Positions 1-8,500 of a stretch of DNA of 61,466 bases are shown in pieces. This stretch comes from an uncultured Alphaproteobacteria bacterium (GTDB lineage: Bacteria; Pseudomonadota; Alphaproteobacteria; HIMB59; GCA-002718135). The notes under the pieces are model-generated. The model did no database searches. It was given only the letters and a program-made list of their open reading frames with translations, and was not told the DNA's origin. Both the position numbers and the translations under genes were made by a program. Where the stretch lies: assembly GCA_902539825.1 (NCBI GenBank), contig CACBMH010000004.1:1-61466 (forward strand), in the 5' to 3' direction. The first letter of the stretch is position 1. Each line of letters starts with the position of its first letter.

Positions 1-271
1 TTTTGATATTAAGAGCAGGAATATCGCCTAATCTACCTTTAATTTTTAATTTATTTTCTTCAGTATGCAAGAATGCAATTTTAAAATATTCTTTAGTAAA
101 TGGAATTGGTGAACCTTCAAAATTTTCCCCTATAAATATATTTGCCATAGCTTTTTCATTATCTGATAAGTGATAATTTATTGGATCAATCCAAAATTCA
201 TGACTTAAAGAGATTTTTGATATTGAACTTAGAATAATTATAAATATTAACCTTTTTATATAAAATTTCAT
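1..271 (-). CDS. DUF4198-like secreted protein, 3' part cut by window edge
   Basis: The minus strand is open from an ATG at 269-271 to the window edge, about 90 residues. It starts with a hydrophobic signal peptide (residues 1-22) followed by HEFWIDP, which resembles the N-terminus of DUF4198 proteins. These are periplasmic, often sit beside metal transport genes, and have no firmly known function. The start lies 1 bp from the start of the divergent HupE/UreJ-like gene, so the two were probably selected as a pair, perhaps for metal or cofactor uptake (inference). The stop codon is outside the window. Confidence 0.6.
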   Translation of the reverse strand, partial: MKFYIKRLIFIIILSSISKISLSHEFWIDPINYHLSDNEKAMANIFIGENFEGSPIPFTKEYFKIAFLHTEENKLKIKGRLGDIPALNIK

Positions 272-272
272 T

Positions 273-1430
273 ATGTTCTCTTATATTAAAATTATAAAAT
301 TATATCTATTTTTAATTCTTACTGTTTTTGTAAATTTATTTTCATCATCTTCTATTAGTCATGAAATCAAGCCATCTATTGCAGATTTTACTTATGATGA
401 AAGTTATTTGAATTTTAAAATAAGATTAAATGCTGAATTGATTTTATCTAATATTGATGCATCTACTGTTTCTAATACAGACTCTTCATCACTAAGTGAA
501 ATTTACGATAAATTTAGACTTTTAAGCAAAAAAGACCTTGAAGAAATGTTTCAAAATTCTTGGAGTGAAATAAGTTCAAATATTGATATTAAAATTAATA
601 ATGAAACAAAGAAAATAAATTTAATTAAAACTGAAGTTGAAAATATAAAAAATTTTGAAATAACTAGAGATACAAATGTTTATTTTAGAGTTTTATTGGA
701 TGAAAATTCTGAACAATTCACATTTAGGTGGGTAAAAAACTATGGCCCAATTATTTTAAGAGAGAATAATAATAACAAATTAGAAGATGATTTAGTTACA
801 GAATATTTGCAATCAGGAATTGAATCAAATAAATTTTCATTTAAGGAAAATAATTTTAGTCAAACATTTAATAGCTTCGCAAAATTTTTTGTACTAGGAA
901 TTCAACATATAATTCCAAAAGGATTAGATCATATTTTGTTCATATTTGGACTTTTTTTATTTTCATCATCTTTAAAAAAATTAATTTCTCAAATAACGAT
1001 CTTTACTATTGCTCATTCAATTACACTTATATTTGTTTCTTTATCTTTAATGAGAATTAATCCTCAAATTGTTGAACCTATTATTGCACTTTCTATAGTT
1101 TATATTGGATTAGAAAATATTTTTAAAAAATATATAAAAGAATATTTACGATATGTTGTAATCTTATTTTTTGGATTACTTCATGGTCTAGGATTTGCAT
1201 TAGTTTTGAGTGATATAGGTTATAAGAGTAGTGATTTATTTGTAAATCTCATCTCGTTTAATCTAGGTATTGAAGTTGCTCAAATATCTATAGTATTGGT
1301 TCTATATGTATTAGTTGCTTTAAACTTTGCAAAAAATAAAAATTATAGAAACTTTTTTCAAGTTCCATCTTCTATATTAATATCTATTATTGGTTTATAT
1401 TGGTTTTTAGAAAGAATTAGATTTATTTAA
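273..1430 (+). CDS. HupE/UreJ-like membrane protein
   Basis: A 385-residue protein with a signal peptide (about residues 1-29), a soluble extracytoplasmic region to about residue 200, and a C-terminal multi-helix domain of HupE/UreJ_2 type. The domain opens with a conserved HIIPKGLDHILF stretch (about 212-223) and a later AHS motif; these His and Asp residues are candidate metal ligands. HupE/UreJ relatives are linked to nickel or other divalent metal uptake, but this long secreted-plus-membrane form is functionally uncharacterised as far as I know. It is divergent from a DUF4198-like gene 1 bp away, which supports a shared metal-related role. No Shine-Dalgarno is possible without entering the neighbour gene. 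Confidence 0.7.
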   Translation: MFSYIKIIKLYLFLILTVFVNLFSSSSISHEIKPSIADFTYDESYLNFKIRLNAELILSNIDASTVSNTDSSSLSEIYDKFRLLSKKDLEEMFQNSWSEISSNIDIKINNETKKINLIKTEVENIKNFEITRDTNVYFRVLLDENSEQFTFRWVKNYGPIILRENNNNKLEDDLVTEYLQSGIESNKFSFKENNFSQTFNSFAKFFVLGIQHIIPKGLDHILFIFGLFLFSSSLKKLISQITIFTIAHSITLIFVSLSLMRINPQIVEPIIALSIVYIGLENIFKKYIKEYLRYVVILFFGLLHGLGFALVLSDIGYKSSDLFVNLISFNLGIEVAQISIVLVLYVLVALNFAKNKNYRNFFQVPSSILISIIGLYWFLERIRFI

Positions 1431-1476
1431 AAAAAACTTATTAATTAAAATAAGTATAATTTTATGCATTTAAAAA

Positions 1477-1509
1477 AACTTTTGACCCACTATGGGTTTA
1501 CCAAAAGTT
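1477..1509. terminator. Nested inverted repeat downstream of the HupE-like gene
   Basis: AACTTTTG at 1477-1484 pairs with CAAAAGTT at 1502-1509, and inside it ACCCA (1485-1489) pairs with TGGGT (1493-1497). It is flanked by an A-run on the left and an AT-rich stretch with several T on the right. It lies 47 bp after the HupE-like stop, so it is most likely a terminator; the T-run is imperfect. Confidence 0.5.
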
Positions 1510-1621
1510 AAATTTTATTAAGTTTATCGTACATATATAATGATTTATTTTAATAGTTAAATTTTCCTAAAATTGTTATAAGAATTGCAAGGTAAATGGA
1601 TATATAAAAAAAATATTTAAA

Positions 1622-2431
1622 ATGATAAAGAATAAATTTTTACAGATTTCGAACAAAAAAATTTTTAGAGCTCTTTTTGCTTTGAGAGATATGGATAAAA
1701 ATTGGGATAGCTTAAATGAAATTCAGAGAAAAAGTTTATCTAAAAATGATTTTATGTGGAACTTTGGACATACGACTGCTGCTGAAAAAAATATAGGTAC
1801 TTTTAAGTCTTACTCTAATAGATTAGATCAATTTGAAGGATTTGAATTAAATAATTATTTAAATATGTACAAACCTAAAAAAATTTTAGAAATTGGAAGT
1901 GGTCGAGGTTATTTCTCAAAATTATTATTTGATAAAAAATTTGTTGAAGTGATTGATTTTTTTGATGTTTCTCAAGATATAAAGATATTAGAAAAAGAAA
2001 TCTCTGAAATTAAAACTAGTATTAATGTAAATTTTTATAATAATGATTTAAATTTAATCAAAGAAAAGTACGACTCAATAATTATTTTAAACACTCTTCA
2101 TCATATAAATGATAGAAAAGAATTCTTTAAAAAAATAAATAATTTATTAAATCATAGTTCATCAATTTTTCTTTCTGAACCTACAAATGCACTAGTTAGA
2201 AAACACTATACATTAAAAAAAATACTTTACCAAAAAGAATTCTTTACCAAGCCAATGGTGACACATCATCCTATTTCAAGGAGTGAAATAAAAAGGCTTA
2301 CTAAAGATAACTTTGTTATTAAATATATGAATTATAAATATATTGATAAAATTAAAAAAAATTTTTTATTAAATTTAATTAAAGGATATTATATTTCCTC
2401 ATTTATCTCTATTGTGTTAAAAAAAGTGTAA
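1622..2431 (+). CDS. Class I SAM-dependent methyltransferase
   Basis: A 269-residue protein with a Rossmann methyltransferase core. Motif I is ILEIGSGRGYF at about residues 88-98, and a later IIILNTLHHIND stretch (about 153-164) matches the post-motif region of Methyltransf_11/12-type enzymes. The N-terminal 80 residues and the basic C-terminus are not recognised, and the substrate cannot be told. It is a single gene between two hairpins (1477-1509 and 2441-2480) just before a tRNA gene, so it looks independently transcribed and could be a lineage-specific insertion. No Shine-Dalgarno is visible; the leader is A-rich. Confidence 0.7.
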   Translation: MIKNKFLQISNKKIFRALFALRDMDKNWDSLNEIQRKSLSKNDFMWNFGHTTAAEKNIGTFKSYSNRLDQFEGFELNNYLNMYKPKKILEIGSGRGYFSKLLFDKKFVEVIDFFDVSQDIKILEKEISEIKTSINVNFYNNDLNLIKEKYDSIIILNTLHHINDRKEFFKKINNLLNHSSSIFLSEPTNALVRKHYTLKKILYQKEFFTKPMVTHHPISRSEIKRLTKDNFVIKYMNYKYIDKIKKNFLLNLIKGYYISSFISIVLKKV

Positions 2432-2440
2432 TTAATTTAC

Positions 2441-2480
2441 TACTCTTAAAGTTCACTTTACACTATCTATATTAAGAGTA
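2441..2480. repeat. Perfect 9-bp inverted repeat after the methyltransferase
   Basis: TACTCTTAA at 2441-2449 pairs perfectly with TTAAGAGTA at 2472-2480, with a 22-nt loop. It starts 10 bp after the methyltransferase stop. It may be a weak terminator or a binding site; there is no clear T-run. The rest of the 206-bp gap before the tRNA is AT-rich with no open frame that I would call. Confidence 0.35.
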
Positions 2481-2579
2481 TTGTATCAATATGATGGAAT
2501 AAAAATGAAAATAAATTCATAAATATCATCAAAAGAATTTAAAAAAATAATAATATTGTCAATTTTTGATCTAATATTG

Positions 2580-2608
2580 TTGAGTTAGTTTGATTATTTC
2601 GATATTAC
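2580..2608 (+). promoter_or_regulatory. Possible promoter of tRNA-Ser and dapA
   Basis: TTGAGT (2580-2585) and TATTAC (2603-2608) are spaced by 17 bp. Each matches 4 of 6 consensus positions, and the predicted start lies about 23 bp before the tRNA. This is a pattern match only. Confidence 0.3.
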
Positions 2609-2637
2609 ACATAATTACGAACAATGAAGAAACAACA

Positions 2638-2729
2638 GGAGAGATGGGTGAGTGGCTTAAACCACAGGTTTGCTAAACCTGCGAAGGAAGTAATTCCTTC
2701 CGAGGGTTCGAATCCCTCTCTCTCCGCCA
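2638..2729 (+). tRNA. tRNA-Ser(GCT)
   Basis: The acceptor GGAGAGA (2638-2644) pairs with TCTCTCC (2719-2725), followed by discriminator G and an encoded CCA (2727-2729). The anticodon stem CAGGT/ACCTG encloses the loop TTGCTAA with anticodon GCT at 2672-2674. A long variable arm (GAAGGAAG...CTTCC) fits class II tRNA-Ser. It decodes AGC/AGU. The 3' end lies only 7 nt before the dapA start codon. Confidence 0.97.
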
Positions 2730-2736
2730 TATAGAA

Positions 2737-3609
2737 ATGTTTAGAGGAAGTATACCAGCAGTTATTACTCCATTTTCTGAAGACAAAGTTGATTATGACT
2801 CGTTAACAAAAGTTTTAACTCATTTAATTGATAATGGATCTCATGGACTAGTTCCTTGCGGAACAACTGGGGAATCACCAACTTTATCGCATGACGAACA
2901 TAAAAAAATAATTGAAGAAACGATTAGAGTTACAGATAAAAGAATTCCTGTTATAGCTGGTACCGGTTCAAACAATACTTTAGAAGCTATAGAATATACT
3001 GAACATGCTGAAAATTCTGGAGCAGATGCTGCTTTAATTGTAACACCATATTATAATAAACCAACTCAATCAGGTTTATATGAGCATTTTAGAGTTATAG
3101 CTGAAAAAACTAATATTCCGATAATTATTTATAATATACCTGGTAGATCAATCGTTGATATGTCTATTGAAACAATGATCGAATTATCAAAAATTAAAAA
3201 TATTATTGGGGTTAAGGATGCAACAAATGATTTATTTAGACCATTACTTACTAGAAAAAAAATGCAAAATGAATTTTGTTTTCTTTCTGGAGAAGATGGG
3301 ACAGCATTAGCATATTTAGCACAAGAAGGTCATGGATGTATATCAGTTACTGCTAATGTAGCACCAAAATTGTGTTCAGAAATGCATATTGCTTGGCAAG
3401 AGTCTAATATTTCCAAAGCTCAAGAAATTAATCTAAAATTATCATCTTTGCACAATGCTTTATTTATAGAATCAAGTCCTGGACCAGTTAAATATGCAGC
3501 TTCATTGTTGGGCTTATGTAATGAAAAAACAAGATTGCCCTTAACACAAATTAAAGATGATACAAAAAAAGCAGTCAAAAATTGCCTTCAAGAATTACAA
3601 CTACTATAA
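2737..3609 (+). CDS. dapA: 4-hydroxy-tetrahydrodipicolinate synthase
   Basis: This 290-residue cytoplasmic enzyme condenses pyruvate with aspartate semialdehyde, the first committed step to diaminopimelate and lysine. It shows the full family pattern: GTTGES at 42-47, the catalytic Tyr in IIYNIPGR (Y132), and the Schiff-base Lys in IGVKDATND (K160). Length is normal. Its ATG is 7 nt after the mature 3' end of tRNA-Ser with no room for a Shine-Dalgarno, so tRNA 3' processing would leave an almost leaderless mRNA unless another promoter is used. smpB follows with no gap. Confidence 0.95.
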   Translation: MFRGSIPAVITPFSEDKVDYDSLTKVLTHLIDNGSHGLVPCGTTGESPTLSHDEHKKIIEETIRVTDKRIPVIAGTGSNNTLEAIEYTEHAENSGADAALIVTPYYNKPTQSGLYEHFRVIAEKTNIPIIIYNIPGRSIVDMSIETMIELSKIKNIIGVKDATNDLFRPLLTRKKMQNEFCFLSGEDGTALAYLAQEGHGCISVTANVAPKLCSEMHIAWQESNISKAQEINLKLSSLHNALFIESSPGPVKYAASLLGLCNEKTRLPLTQIKDDTKKAVKNCLQELQLL

Positions 3610-4056
3610 ATGAAAATTATAGCCGCAAACAATAGGGCTAATTATAACTTTACAATATCAAATAAAATTGAAGCTGGTATTGTGTTAACTGGATCAGAGG
3701 TTAAATCTTTACGAATAAATACAGGCTCTATAAGAGGTTCATATATTATAGAACAAAATGGTGAACTATGGCTTTCAAATTCTTTTATAAAAAAATATCA
3801 AAATTCAAATGAGAACAACTATGATCCAACTAGAAAAAGAAAATTATTAGTTACAAAAAGAGAATTTGATAAAATATCAGGTTCTATTAAACAAGGTGGA
3901 TTTACAATAATTCCACTTTCTTTATATTTTTCAGATAAGGGTTTCGCAAAATTATCATGTGGAATTGCTAAAGGTAAGAAGAAAATTGATAAAAGAGAGT
4001 CAATAAAACAAAGAGATTGGAATATTAAAAAGCAAAGATTGCTTAAAAATAATTAA
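3610..4056 (+). CDS. smpB: SsrA-binding protein SmpB
   Basis: A 148-residue RNA-binding protein that works with tmRNA to rescue stalled ribosomes. The N-terminal half shows the oligonucleotide-binding barrel signature, including [13 protein letters not shown] at about 23-35 and GSYI near 44. The C-terminus is a basic tail ([11 protein letters not shown]..., about 119-148) that becomes helical on the ribosome in known SmpB. Its ATG directly follows the dapA TAA, so the two are co-translated from one mRNA. The dapA-smpB-rpoZ-rel order is common in alphaproteobacteria. No tmRNA gene was found in the window. Confidence 0.95.
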   Translation: MKIIAANNRANYNFTISNKIEAGIVLTGSEVKSLRINTGSIRGSYIIEQNGELWLSNSFIKKYQNSNENNYDPTRKRKLLVTKREFDKISGSIKQGGFTIIPLSLYFSDKGFAKLSCGIAKGKKKIDKRESIKQRDWNIKKQRLLKNN

Positions 4057-4093
4057 CTATTTACTTTTAAAAATTCATAACTATAAGCCCATT

Positions 4094-4513
4094 ATGGCAA
4101 GAATAACAGTTGAAGATTGTATTGATAAATTTCCAAGTAGGTTTGAGTTAGTTTTGGTAGCTTCAAATAGAGCCAGAAAATTATATTCTGGTGAAAATCC
4201 AACTGTAGAGATTGATAATGATAAAAATACCGTTATTGCACTTAGGGAAATAGCAGAAGAAACTCTTACAACAGAACAACTAAAAAATGATTTAATTGAA
4301 GAATATCAAACTAATACATTTAGTGAAGATGAAGAAATAAGTGAAATAGAAGATAATAGTGATGAAAGTGAAGCTGGTGATAACGAATTAAATAGCTCCG
4401 AAATTCAAGAAAATAATGAAGATCCTAATAATCACTCAGAAAACACTAATATTGAAACTGCGCAAGATAATTTAGAAAACTCATCAGATGATGAGAAAGT
4501 GCAGGATATATAA
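4094..4513 (+). CDS. rpoZ: RNA polymerase omega subunit with long acidic tail
   Basis: The first 65 residues are a standard omega subunit ([24 protein letters not shown] region, then about [11 protein letters not shown] at 48-58), which helps assemble beta prime and in other bacteria mediates ppGpp effects. After residue 70 the protein becomes a low-complexity tail of about 70 residues rich in Glu, Asp, Asn and Ser, giving 139 residues in total. It lies 43 bp before rel, the ppGpp synthetase gene, a common pairing. The tail is predicted to be disordered; whether it binds anything is unknown. Confidence 0.93.
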   Translation: MARITVEDCIDKFPSRFELVLVASNRARKLYSGENPTVEIDNDKNTVIALREIAEETLTTEQLKNDLIEEYQTNTFSEDEEISEIEDNSDESEAGDNELNSSEIQENNEDPNNHSENTNIETAQDNLENSSDDEKVQDI

Positions 4514-4556
4514 TAAAACTAAACTATAATAAAAATAAATAATTTAAATATTATTT

Positions 4557-6680
4557 ATGACTTATAAAATTCATAAAGAGATAGAATTAATTACTTCGTA
4601 TCTTACTAATGAAGAAAAAGATAAAGTAAGACATGCGCTTAAATTGAGTGAACAAGCTCACAGTAATCAGCTAAGAAAATCTGGAGATCCTTTTATAACT
4701 CACCCACTAGAAGTAGCGAAAATTCTGACATCAATAAAATTAGATGCTGACTCAATAGTAGCAGGCTTACTTCATGATACTTTAGAAGATACAAGTTTAA
4801 ATATAGAAGAGATTAATAAAAATTTTGGAAAAGAAATTGTAGAGCTTGTAGATGGGTTAACAAAAATAAATAAATATTCTTTAAAGGTCAACAATCAAAA
4901 GTTTGGAGAGAATTATAAAAAATTAATTTTAGCAACAACAAAAGATTTAAGAGTAATTTTAGTAAAGTTAGCTGATAGATTACACAATATGAGAACAATT
5001 CAATTTATTAAAGACGAAAATAAAAAAACTAAAATAGCATTAGAAACACTTGAAGTATTTGCCCCCTTAGCTCAAAGATTAGGAATGAAGGAATGGCAAG
5101 ATGAATTAGAAGATATTTCATTTGAAATAATAAATCCTGATGCAAAAAAAACAATAATAGAAAGATTGGAATATTTAAAATCAAAGGATGACAATATTGT
5201 TGATGGAATAAGATATGAGTTAAAAAAAATTTTTTTTCAAGAAGATTTATTCTGTAAGGTAGAAGGTAGGATTAAGTCTCCATATTCAATATGGAATAAG
5301 ATTAAAAATAAAAATATTTCTTTCGATCAACTTTCTGATATTATGGCTTTTAGAGTTATTACTAATTCAACTAGAGAATGTTACAGATGCTTAGGAATTA
5401 TCCATAGGCAATATCCCTATATTCAGGGTCGATTTAAAGATTTTATTTCTGCACCAAAATCAAATGGGTACAGAGCTCTTCATACTTCAGTAATGGGACC
5501 AAAAAATAAAAAAATTGAAATACAATTTAGATCAAACATTATGGATCAAATTGCTGATTTTGGTATTGCGTCTCATTGGAAATATAAAGATCCGAAAAAA
5601 ATAAAAGAAAAAGACGCAAGAGAATATAAGTGGGTATATGATTTAGTAGATTCAATGAATTCTTCAGTTAATCAAGATGAATTAATTCAAAACTCAAAAT
5701 TAAAAGTATTTCAGAATGATATTTTTGTATTTACTCCAAAAGGAGATCTTATAGAATTACCTAAAAATGCAACTCCTGTAGATTTTGCATATGCAATACA
5801 TAGTCAGATAGGTGATAAATGTGTAGCAGCTAAAATTAATGATAAGCTGCAACCACTAAAAACAATTTTAAATAATGGCGATCAAATAGAAATTGTTACT
5901 TCGGAATCTTCACAGCCTTCGCCTCTTTGGCAGAGATTTGCAGTAACAACAAAGGTAAAATCACAACTAAGAAGATTTTTTAAATTTAAGAAGAGAGAAG
6001 AGCATATAATATTTGGTAGAGAAATATTAATAAATTATTTTCAAAAAGAAAATTACGAATTTAATAAAAATACTGAACAAAAAATATTGGATGATTATAA
6101 ATATAAATCAATAAACGATTTATATGCATTAATCGGATCAGGTGAAATTACAGCACTTTCTGTAATCAAAAAAATTTATCCTGAGTATAATTATATTCCA
6201 GTTTCAAAATTTAATGAAAATATCCAAAATCCTATAAAATTAAAGGGGTTGACAGCTGGAATGTCTTACCATCTCGCGGGTTGCTGCTCTCCTTTAAAAG
6301 GAGATAGTATAGTTGGAATAGTTACTGCAGGAATAGGTGTTGCCGTTCATACACTTGATTGTGAAACCCTTTCATCATATCAAGATGCACCTGATAGATG
6401 GTTAAATATTTCTTGGGATAATGACAATAATTTAGATACAATATCAAATGCTAGGATTGTTGTAGTATTATTTAATAAACCGGGAAGTCTTGGTAAAGTT
6501 ACAACAGTTATTGCAAAAAATAATGGAAATATTTCTAATATTCTTTTTTCAGTAAGGAAACCTGATTTTTTTGAGATTATAATAGACATTGAGGTTAGAG
6601 ACGCTAATCATTTACAAAATATAATTGCAGCATTAAGAATGGAAAAAGAAGTATCCTCTTTAGAGAGATTAAAAGGTTAA
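4557..6680 (+). CDS. rel: Bifunctional (p)ppGpp synthetase/hydrolase, RelA/SpoT family
   Basis: A 707-residue Rel enzyme, the expected single long RSH protein of alphaproteobacteria. The order is an N-terminal HD hydrolase domain with LLHDTLEDT (H73, D74), a synthetase domain with RFKDFISAPKSNGYRALH (about 293-310), a TGS domain starting at VFTPKGDLIELP (about 391) and a C-terminal ACT domain (about 630-707). The hydrolase and synthetase motifs both look intact, so it should make and degrade ppGpp. It follows rpoZ and lies 2 nt before acpS. The synthetase motif is of RXKD type, as in bifunctional enzymes rather than E. coli RelA. Confidence 0.95.
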   Translation: MTYKIHKEIELITSYLTNEEKDKVRHALKLSEQAHSNQLRKSGDPFITHPLEVAKILTSIKLDADSIVAGLLHDTLEDTSLNIEEINKNFGKEIVELVDGLTKINKYSLKVNNQKFGENYKKLILATTKDLRVILVKLADRLHNMRTIQFIKDENKKTKIALETLEVFAPLAQRLGMKEWQDELEDISFEIINPDAKKTIIERLEYLKSKDDNIVDGIRYELKKIFFQEDLFCKVEGRIKSPYSIWNKIKNKNISFDQLSDIMAFRVITNSTRECYRCLGIIHRQYPYIQGRFKDFISAPKSNGYRALHTSVMGPKNKKIEIQFRSNIMDQIADFGIASHWKYKDPKKIKEKDAREYKWVYDLVDSMNSSVNQDELIQNSKLKVFQNDIFVFTPKGDLIELPKNATPVDFAYAIHSQIGDKCVAAKINDKLQPLKTILNNGDQIEIVTSESSQPSPLWQRFAVTTKVKSQLRRFFKFKKREEHIIFGREILINYFQKENYEFNKNTEQKILDDYKYKSINDLYALIGSGEITALSVIKKIYPEYNYIPVSKFNENIQNPIKLKGLTAGMSYHLAGCCSPLKGDSIVGIVTAGIGVAVHTLDCETLSSYQDAPDRWLNISWDNDNNLDTISNARIVVVLFNKPGSLGKVTTVIAKNNGNISNILFSVRKPDFFEIIIDIEVRDANHLQNIIAALRMEKEVSSLERLKG

Positions 6681-6682
6681 AT

Positions 6683-7069
6683 ATGATAATTGGCAATGGA
6701 ATAGATATTATTGACATTAATAGAATTAGAAAAGTAATAGATAAATATGGTAATAGATTTAAAAAAAGATGTTTTAGTATTTCTGAGATAGAAAGATCAG
6801 AAAAAAGATTAAATTCGGTAGAATCTTATGCAAAAAGATACGCTGCCAAGGAAGCTTGCGCTAAAGCTTTAGGTACAGGTCTGGCTAGAGGTGTATTTTG
6901 GAAAGATATTGAAGTCAAAAACAACCAATTTGGCAAACCATTTATTACACTTCATGGCAATGCAAAAAAAATTTTAAAAAATATAAATAAAACTTCGAAT
7001 ACAAAAATCGAAGTATCGCTTTCTGATGAAAAAAAATATGCAATAGCAAATGTTACAATTTATGACTAA
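6683..7069 (+). CDS. acpS: Holo-[acyl-carrier-protein] synthase
   Basis: A 128-residue enzyme that transfers phosphopantetheine from CoA to acyl carrier protein. Family motifs are seen at the N-terminus (GNGIDIIDINRI, with the metal-binding Asp at 8) and in the YAAKEACAKALGTG stretch (about 53-66), with the conserved Glu and Lys. Length is typical. It starts 2 nt after rel and overlaps the next gene lepB. The acpS-lepB-rnc-era order is conserved in alphaproteobacteria. Confidence 0.94.
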   Translation: MIIGNGIDIIDINRIRKVIDKYGNRFKKRCFSISEIERSEKRLNSVESYAKRYAAKEACAKALGTGLARGVFWKDIEVKNNQFGKPFITLHGNAKKILKNINKTSNTKIEVSLSDEKKYAIANVTIYD

Positions 7070-7796
7070 AGGTAAAAAAAATAGTTTTTTTGCTAATTTA
7101 AAATCAATATTTATAGCAATCTTTATAGCTTTATTGATTAGATCATTTATATTTGAACCGTTCAACATACCTTCAGGATCAATGAAGCCAAATCTTCTTG
7201 TAGGAGACTTTATTTTTGTTTCAAAATATTCATACGGTTTTTCAAAACACTCTCTTCCATTTTCCATACCTATAATACCCGGTAAAATATTCTCAAACAC
7301 GCCTGAAAGAGGTGATGTAGTAGTTTTTAAAACTCCTGAAAATAATAGAACTGATTATATTAAAAGAGTTATTGGTCTACCTGGTGATAAAATAGAAATT
7401 AAAAATGGTATTATTTTTATTAATGGATCAGAAATTCTAAGAAAAAAACTAAATGATTTTATAGATACAGATAACAAAACAACTAACAAAAGAGTTAGAA
7501 TGTATAATGAATATTTTTTTAACAAAGAAATCACTATTCTTGATATTACAGACAATGGTATAGCGGATAATACCCAGTTATTTAACGTCCCAGAAAATCA
7601 TTTCTTTGTAATGGGTGATAATAGAGATAATTCACAAGATAGTAGATTTATAAGTACAGTTGGATTCATTCCTTATGAAAATTTAGTTGGTAAAGCGCAG
7701 TTTATTTTCTTTTCTTTGGAAAATGCAAGATTTTTACAGATATGGAAATGGCCTAACTCAATTAGATATGAAAGAATTTTTCAAAAAATTCAATGA
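7062..7796 (+). CDS. lepB: Signal peptidase I
   Basis: Membrane-anchored endopeptidase that removes signal peptides from exported proteins. One N-terminal membrane helix (about 13-30) is followed by the catalytic serine in PSGSMKP (S40) and the general-base lysine in YIKRVIGLPGD (K101); MGDNRDNS.DSR is the family's third signature. I chose ATG 7062, giving 244 residues and an 8-nt overlap (ATGACTAA) with acpS; an in-frame ATG at 7050 would add 4 residues. The end overlaps rnc by 4 nt, so translational coupling is likely. Confidence 0.94.
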   Translation: MTKGKKNSFFANLKSIFIAIFIALLIRSFIFEPFNIPSGSMKPNLLVGDFIFVSKYSYGFSKHSLPFSIPIIPGKIFSNTPERGDVVVFKTPENNRTDYIKRVIGLPGDKIEIKNGIIFINGSEILRKKLNDFIDTDNKTTNKRVRMYNEYFFNKEITILDITDNGIADNTQLFNVPENHFFVMGDNRDNSQDSRFISTVGFIPYENLVGKAQFIFFSLENARFLQIWKWPNSIRYERIFQKIQ

Positions 7797-8500
7797 TAGA
7801 AAGTAAAAAAATTAAACTATTTGAAAAAAAAATAAATTATAGGTTTAAAAACAGCAAATTGTTAATTCAATCCTTAACTCATCCAAGTTTCTATTTAGAA
7901 AATGAAAAAAAAATTAAAATAAATCAATTTGAAAGATTTGAATTTTTAGGTGATCGAGTACTAGGATTAATAATAGCAAATTTATTATTTTCAAAATATA
8001 AAAAGTTTAATGAAGGTGATTTATCTAAAAAATATTCTTATTTAGTTCAAAAAAAATTTTTGTTTAAAATTTCTCAAGAATTGCAAATAGAAGATGTGCT
8101 TCAATATAATTTTAAGAAAAAAAATAATAAAATGTTAAATTCAATTTTTTCAGATTCAGTAGAGTCATTAATTGGAGCAATCTTTCTAGATGGAGGATAT
8201 AATGCTTCATTTGATTTTATAAGTAAATTTTGGTCAAAACATCTAGATATTGAAGTTTCTAAAACCTTAGATCCAAAAACTTTATTACAAGAAATGTCAC
8301 AACAACTTTTTAAAAAACTTCCTGAATATAAATTAATCAAAAAAGAAGGGCCACCTCACTCACCCACATTCACCGTTTCAGTTAAAGTTGTAAATTTAAA
8401 TAAGATTAATTCAAAAGGTTCCTCAATAAGAGATGCAGAGAGAAATGCAGCAGAAATTGCATTAAAAAAAATTAATGAAAAGAAAAATATTAAAAATTAG
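7793..8500 (+). CDS. rnc: Ribonuclease III
   Basis: A 235-residue double-strand-specific endoribonuclease that processes rRNA precursors and structured mRNAs. The catalytic signature FERFEFLGDRVLGL (about 46-59) and the second acidic pair in DSVESLIGAIFLDGG (D121, E124) are intact. The C-terminal third (about 160-230) is a double-stranded RNA-binding domain ending in ERNAAEIALKKI. It overlaps lepB by 4 nt (ATGA) and era by 26 nt, an unusually deep overlap for this operon. Confidence 0.95.
   Translation: MIESKKIKLFEKKINYRFKNSKLLIQSLTHPSFYLENEKKIKINQFERFEFLGDRVLGLIIANLLFSKYKKFNEGDLSKKYSYLVQKKFLFKISQELQIEDVLQYNFKKKNNKMLNSIFSDSVESLIGAIFLDGGYNASFDFISKFWSKHLDIEVSKTLDPKTLLQEMSQQLFKKLPEYKLIKKEGPPHSPTFTVSVKVVNLNKINSKGSSIRDAERNAAEIALKKINEKKNIKN

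Noticed and set aside
6380-8340. Antisense reading frames of 66-108 codons in the rel, acpS, lepB and rnc region
   Set aside because: They lie fully opposite strong coding genes, have no domain or leader, and arise from the base composition.
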